A stretch of DNA of 8,021 nucleotides from an uncultured Paraprevotella sp. (GTDB taxonomy: Bacteria; Bacteroidota; Bacteroidia; Bacteroidales; Bacteroidaceae), in the NCBI GenBank assembly GCA_900770805.1, contig CAAGLP010000111.1:1-8021 (forward strand). The letters run 5' to 3'. Below are positions 6,778 to 8,021 of the stretch, one piece after another. How positions within the stretch are numbered: the stretch's first letter is position 1; each line of letters opens with the position of its first letter. A program made the translations under genes and the position numbers. Below the pieces are notes generated by a model. It ran no database searches, was not told the DNA's origin, and saw only the letters and a list, made by a program, of their open reading frames with translations.

Positions 6778-6873
6778 TTAAGTTAAATCATGGTATTTTG
6801 CTAATTCTGGCAAAATGCGTTCTGTAAGTTCCTCCTTCACCTGAGGTGTTTGAGGATCCATTACAGAACGCAT
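6778..6873 (-). CDS. Possible 31-aa small protein (unconfirmed)
   Basis: A 31-codon ORF fills most of the gap between the DUF2795 gene (ends 6906) and the CotH gene (starts 6766). It has ATG at 6873, an A-rich upstream stretch (GTAAAAAGAAA) and a TAA stop at 6778-6780. The product begins MRSVMDPQTPQ and continues as a charged, helix-like segment (VKEELTERILPELAKYHDL). Its composition looks protein-like, and it ends 11 bases before the CotH start codon, where coupling would be possible. Against it, a perfect 16-bp inverted repeat covers its start and middle, which suits an RNA or DNA structure better than a coding region. No family is recognised. M5 (6861) is an alternative start. Confidence 0.28.
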   Translation of the reverse strand: MRSVMDPQTPQVKEELTERILPELAKYHDLT

Positions 6874-6876
6874 TTT
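6812..6876. repeat. Perfect 16-bp inverted repeat with 33-base loop
   Basis: AAAATGCGTTCTGTAA (6812-6827) is exactly inverted at 6861-6876. Inside the 33-base loop TCCTC (6830-6834) can pair with GAGGA (6852-6856), and CACCT (6838-6842) mirrors AGGTG (6844-6848), so the whole forms a layered hairpin. It lies 30 bases after the DUF2795 stop and 45 before the CotH-gene start. It could be a terminator (the stem is bounded by A4 and T4 on both strands), a leader structure controlling the CotH gene, or a small repeat element. Confidence 0.9.
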
Positions 6877-6905
6877 CTTTTTACACGGGAATGTCTTTCC
6901 CTGGC

Positions 6906-7127
6906 TTAATACTCCTCCTCATCCCAAAGGAAGTCCTCCTTTTGCGGATAGTCGGGCCATATATCTTCGATAGTTTCGTATATCTCTCCCTCATCCTCTA
7001 TCTCCTCCAGATTTTCTATCACCTCCAAAGGAGCGCCGCTTCTCACGGCATAGTCAATCAGTTCTTCCCTGGTAGCAGGCCAGGGCGCATCCTCCAATTT
7101 GGAGGCCAATTCCAATGTCCAATACAT
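6906..7127 (-). CDS. DUF2795 family small protein
   Basis: This encodes a 73-aa, highly acidic cytoplasmic protein. The N-terminal half (MYWTLELASKLEDAPWPATREELIDYAVRSGAP, residues 1-33) has the layout of DUF2795 domains: a leucine-rich helix, a W-P-A turn, then EELIDYA. The C-terminal half is very acidic, with IEDIWPDYP near 52-60 and an EEEY end. Proteins closely like this are common in Bacteroidales; no biochemical role is established. There is no signal peptide or membrane segment. The gene begins 67 bases after the adenosyltransferase stop and carries its own -7 box (7172-7179), so it can be expressed separately. The assignment rests on recalled family pattern and is fairly firm; the function is unknown. 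Confidence 0.88.
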   Translation of the reverse strand: MYWTLELASKLEDAPWPATREELIDYAVRSGAPLEVIENLEEIEDEGEIYETIEDIWPDYPQKEDFLWDEEEY

Positions 7128-7171
7128 ATACTGTTCTTTTTATTTATACTTATCTCCCCCTTTACGGACGG

Positions 7172-7179
7172 CAAAGATA
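7172..7179 (-). promoter_or_regulatory. -7 box ahead of the DUF2795 gene
   Basis: On the minus strand this reads TATCTTTG followed by CCGTCCG, an exact match to the Bacteroidota -7 consensus TAnnTTTG. It predicts a start site near 7165 and a leader of nearly 40 bases before the DUF2795 ATG. No clear TTTG is present 19-23 bases upstream, where the end of the adenosyltransferase gene lies. Confidence 0.55.
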
Positions 7180-7194
7180 GTATTATTATTCATA

Positions 7195-7746
7195 CTACCT
7201 ACTTTTTTGCCAAAGAATTTCATCCCTTCCTGCCAAAAAGTTTTCGCGAAGAGCCAAAACAAAGAGGAAATCACTCAGGCGGTTCATATACTGCAGCACT
7301 CCCTGTGTAACTTCAGCCTCCTGGGCGAGAGCTAAAATCCTGCGCTCCGCTCTACGGCATACTGCTCGGCACACCTGCGCTCTTGCTGCCGACTCCACGC
7401 CTCCGGGAAGTACAAAGCCACGCCATCCAGGCAATGTAGCATTCCATTCATCCATCTGCCTTTCCAATGCAGAGACATCCTCGGGGGCTACCGTCAGGGG
7501 CAGAACTTTACCCTCCTCTAACTCGGTAGCCAGCACCGCTCCCACACAGAAGAGCACATTCTGGCATGCCATAACACTGTTTATAGCCGTTTCATCGGTC
7601 AACGAAGCCATCAGCAATCCCAAATGGCTGTTCAGTTCATCCACTGCGCCATAGGCTTCTAGACGAGTGCAATCCTTTCTCACTCGCTTGCCTCCTACCA
7701 ACGAGGTCATACCCTCGTCTCCTGTCTTTGTATATATCTTTGCCAT
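7195..7746 (-). CDS. PduO-type cob(I)alamin adenosyltransferase
   Basis: This encodes a 183-aa ATP:cob(I)alamin adenosyltransferase of the PduO/MMAB family. It transfers the 5'-deoxyadenosyl group of ATP to cob(I)alamin, making adenosylcobalamin for enzymes such as methylmalonyl-CoA mutase. The family motifs are in order and intact: YTKTGDEGMTSL (5-16, ATP-binding N-terminus), RLEAYGAVDELNSHLG (28-43), FVLPGG (111-116), ARAQVCRAVCRRAERR (121-136, the conserved arginine helix) and YMNRLSDFLFVLA (153-165). The length is that of a complete single-domain enzyme. Start: ATG at 7746 preceded by an A-rich stretch (CATAAAAATAAT). It is either monocistronic or the first gene before DUF2795. No cobalamin riboswitch is seen upstream. 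The symbol is left blank because names vary (pduO, cobO-like, yvqK). Confidence 0.95.
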   Translation of the reverse strand: MAKIYTKTGDEGMTSLVGGKRVRKDCTRLEAYGAVDELNSHLGLLMASLTDETAINSVMACQNVLFCVGAVLATELEEGKVLPLTVAPEDVSALERQMDEWNATLPGWRGFVLPGGVESAARAQVCRAVCRRAERRILALAQEAEVTQGVLQYMNRLSDFLFVLALRENFLAGRDEILWQKSR

Positions 7747-8021
7747 ATTATTTTTATGATTCTGGTTTTATCATCCGCTCACTGCCCATCCTCTCATCAT
7801 TTTTTATCTCACGGAGAGAGCACATAGGCTTCCTGTCTTGCTTTTCGTTTGTTTTATCCACCCCCTCCCCACTGCGTGGTACTCACCCCTGTCCCAGGGG
7901 GAGAAAGTGGATGCTCGGCTATTGCAGGACACTGTGGTTACAATTTCACCGCGACAGCAAACTGTCCCCCTGAGACAGGTGGGACGAGGAGCGAAGCGAC
8001 GGAGGGGGTGGATAAGAAAAC
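7747..8021. other. Intergenic region upstream of the adenosyltransferase gene
   Basis: This holds no convincing gene. Bases 7747-7853 are AT-rich leader without an exact TAnnTTTG box on the minus strand. Bases 7854-8015 are occupied by a palindromic repeat element. The next gene to the right is outside the window. Confidence 0.7.
7854..8015. repeat. 162-bp imperfect palindromic repeat element (MITE- or REP-like)
   Basis: The outer arms are a perfect 15-bp inverted repeat, TTATCCACCCCCTCC at 7854-7868 and its complement at 8001-8015. A second inverted pair lies inside, 7883-7902 against 7965-7984, matching at 17 of 20 positions. Small hairpins sit between them (CCAC-TGC-GTGG at 7869-7879; CCCCT-GTCCC-AGGGG at 7886-7900). 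The element is markedly more GC-rich at its ends than the flanking AT-rich DNA. It has no transposase ORF and no clear target-site duplication. Plus-strand translation gives the PSPLRG/CPRGRK style of spurious peptide typical of dispersed intergenic repeats, so it is probably one copy of a multicopy family; that is inference. Confidence 0.72.

Noticed and set aside
6812..6876. Invertible promoter switch, as found in Bacteroides
   Set aside because: The segment between the inverted repeats is only 33 bases, contains no TAnnTTTG box, and no invertase gene is nearby. A hairpin or small ORF explains it better.
7754..7825. A 23-codon minus-strand ORF directly upstream of the adenosyltransferase gene
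   Set aside because: It is short, has no recognised family, and its open frame extends into the repeat element; nothing beyond the lack of stops supports it.
7728..7973. An 81-codon plus-strand ORF at the right end
   Set aside because: It overlaps the adenosyltransferase start and translates the palindromic repeat, giving PSPLRG-type peptide typical of spurious ORFs in intergenic repeats.
7747..8021. Cobalamin riboswitch ahead of the adenosyltransferase gene
   Set aside because: No B12-box-like sequence (GCCACTG) is found on the minus strand, and the GC-rich structure present is a symmetrical repeat element rather than a riboswitch fold.

Overview
All recognisable genes lie on the minus strand. 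The window reads as Bacteroidota chromosome, most likely Bacteroidales and plausibly a Prevotella relative. The grounds are a type IX secretion (T9SS) core operon, Bacteroidota-style -7 boxes (TAnnTTTG) without strong Shine-Dalgarno sites, a DUF4988-type collagen-like lipoprotein, and a small DUF2795-type protein. The genus is an inference; the phylum is well supported.

Read in the direction of transcription (right to left), the window contains: (1) a 162-bp imperfect palindromic repeat element (7854-8015) in the upstream intergenic region; (2) a PduO-type cob(I)alamin adenosyltransferase (7195-7746); (3) a 73-aa DUF2795 protein (6906-7127) with its own -7 box; (4) a short spacer holding a perfect 16-bp inverted repeat that coincides with a possible 31-codon ORF (6778-6873); (5) a large lipoprotein with two different collagen-like tracts and a C-terminal CotH kinase-like domain (4121-6766), closed by a strong intrinsic terminator (4062-4099); (6) a 513-bp intergenic region with four tandem 22-bp near-palindromes (3841-3928) and a putative promoter; (7) the T9SS operon in its usual order porP - gldK/porK - gldL/porL - gldM/porM. 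The operon runs off the left edge, and the next gene would be expected to be gldN/porN.

The T9SS genes work together. GldL and GldM form the proton-motive-force-driven inner-membrane motor. GldK is the outer-membrane lipoprotein that forms the periplasmic ring with GldN. PorP is a barrel-like outer-membrane partner. The system exports proteins carrying T9SS C-terminal signals and, in some lineages, drives gliding. The CotH lipoprotein, DUF2795 protein and adenosyltransferase are neighbours with no obvious functional link to it.

The genes belong to known families. The least explained material is intergenic: the 22-bp palindrome array ahead of the T9SS operon, a seven-copy heptamer array between porP and gldK, the inverted repeat/small ORF ahead of the CotH gene, and the palindromic element at the right end.
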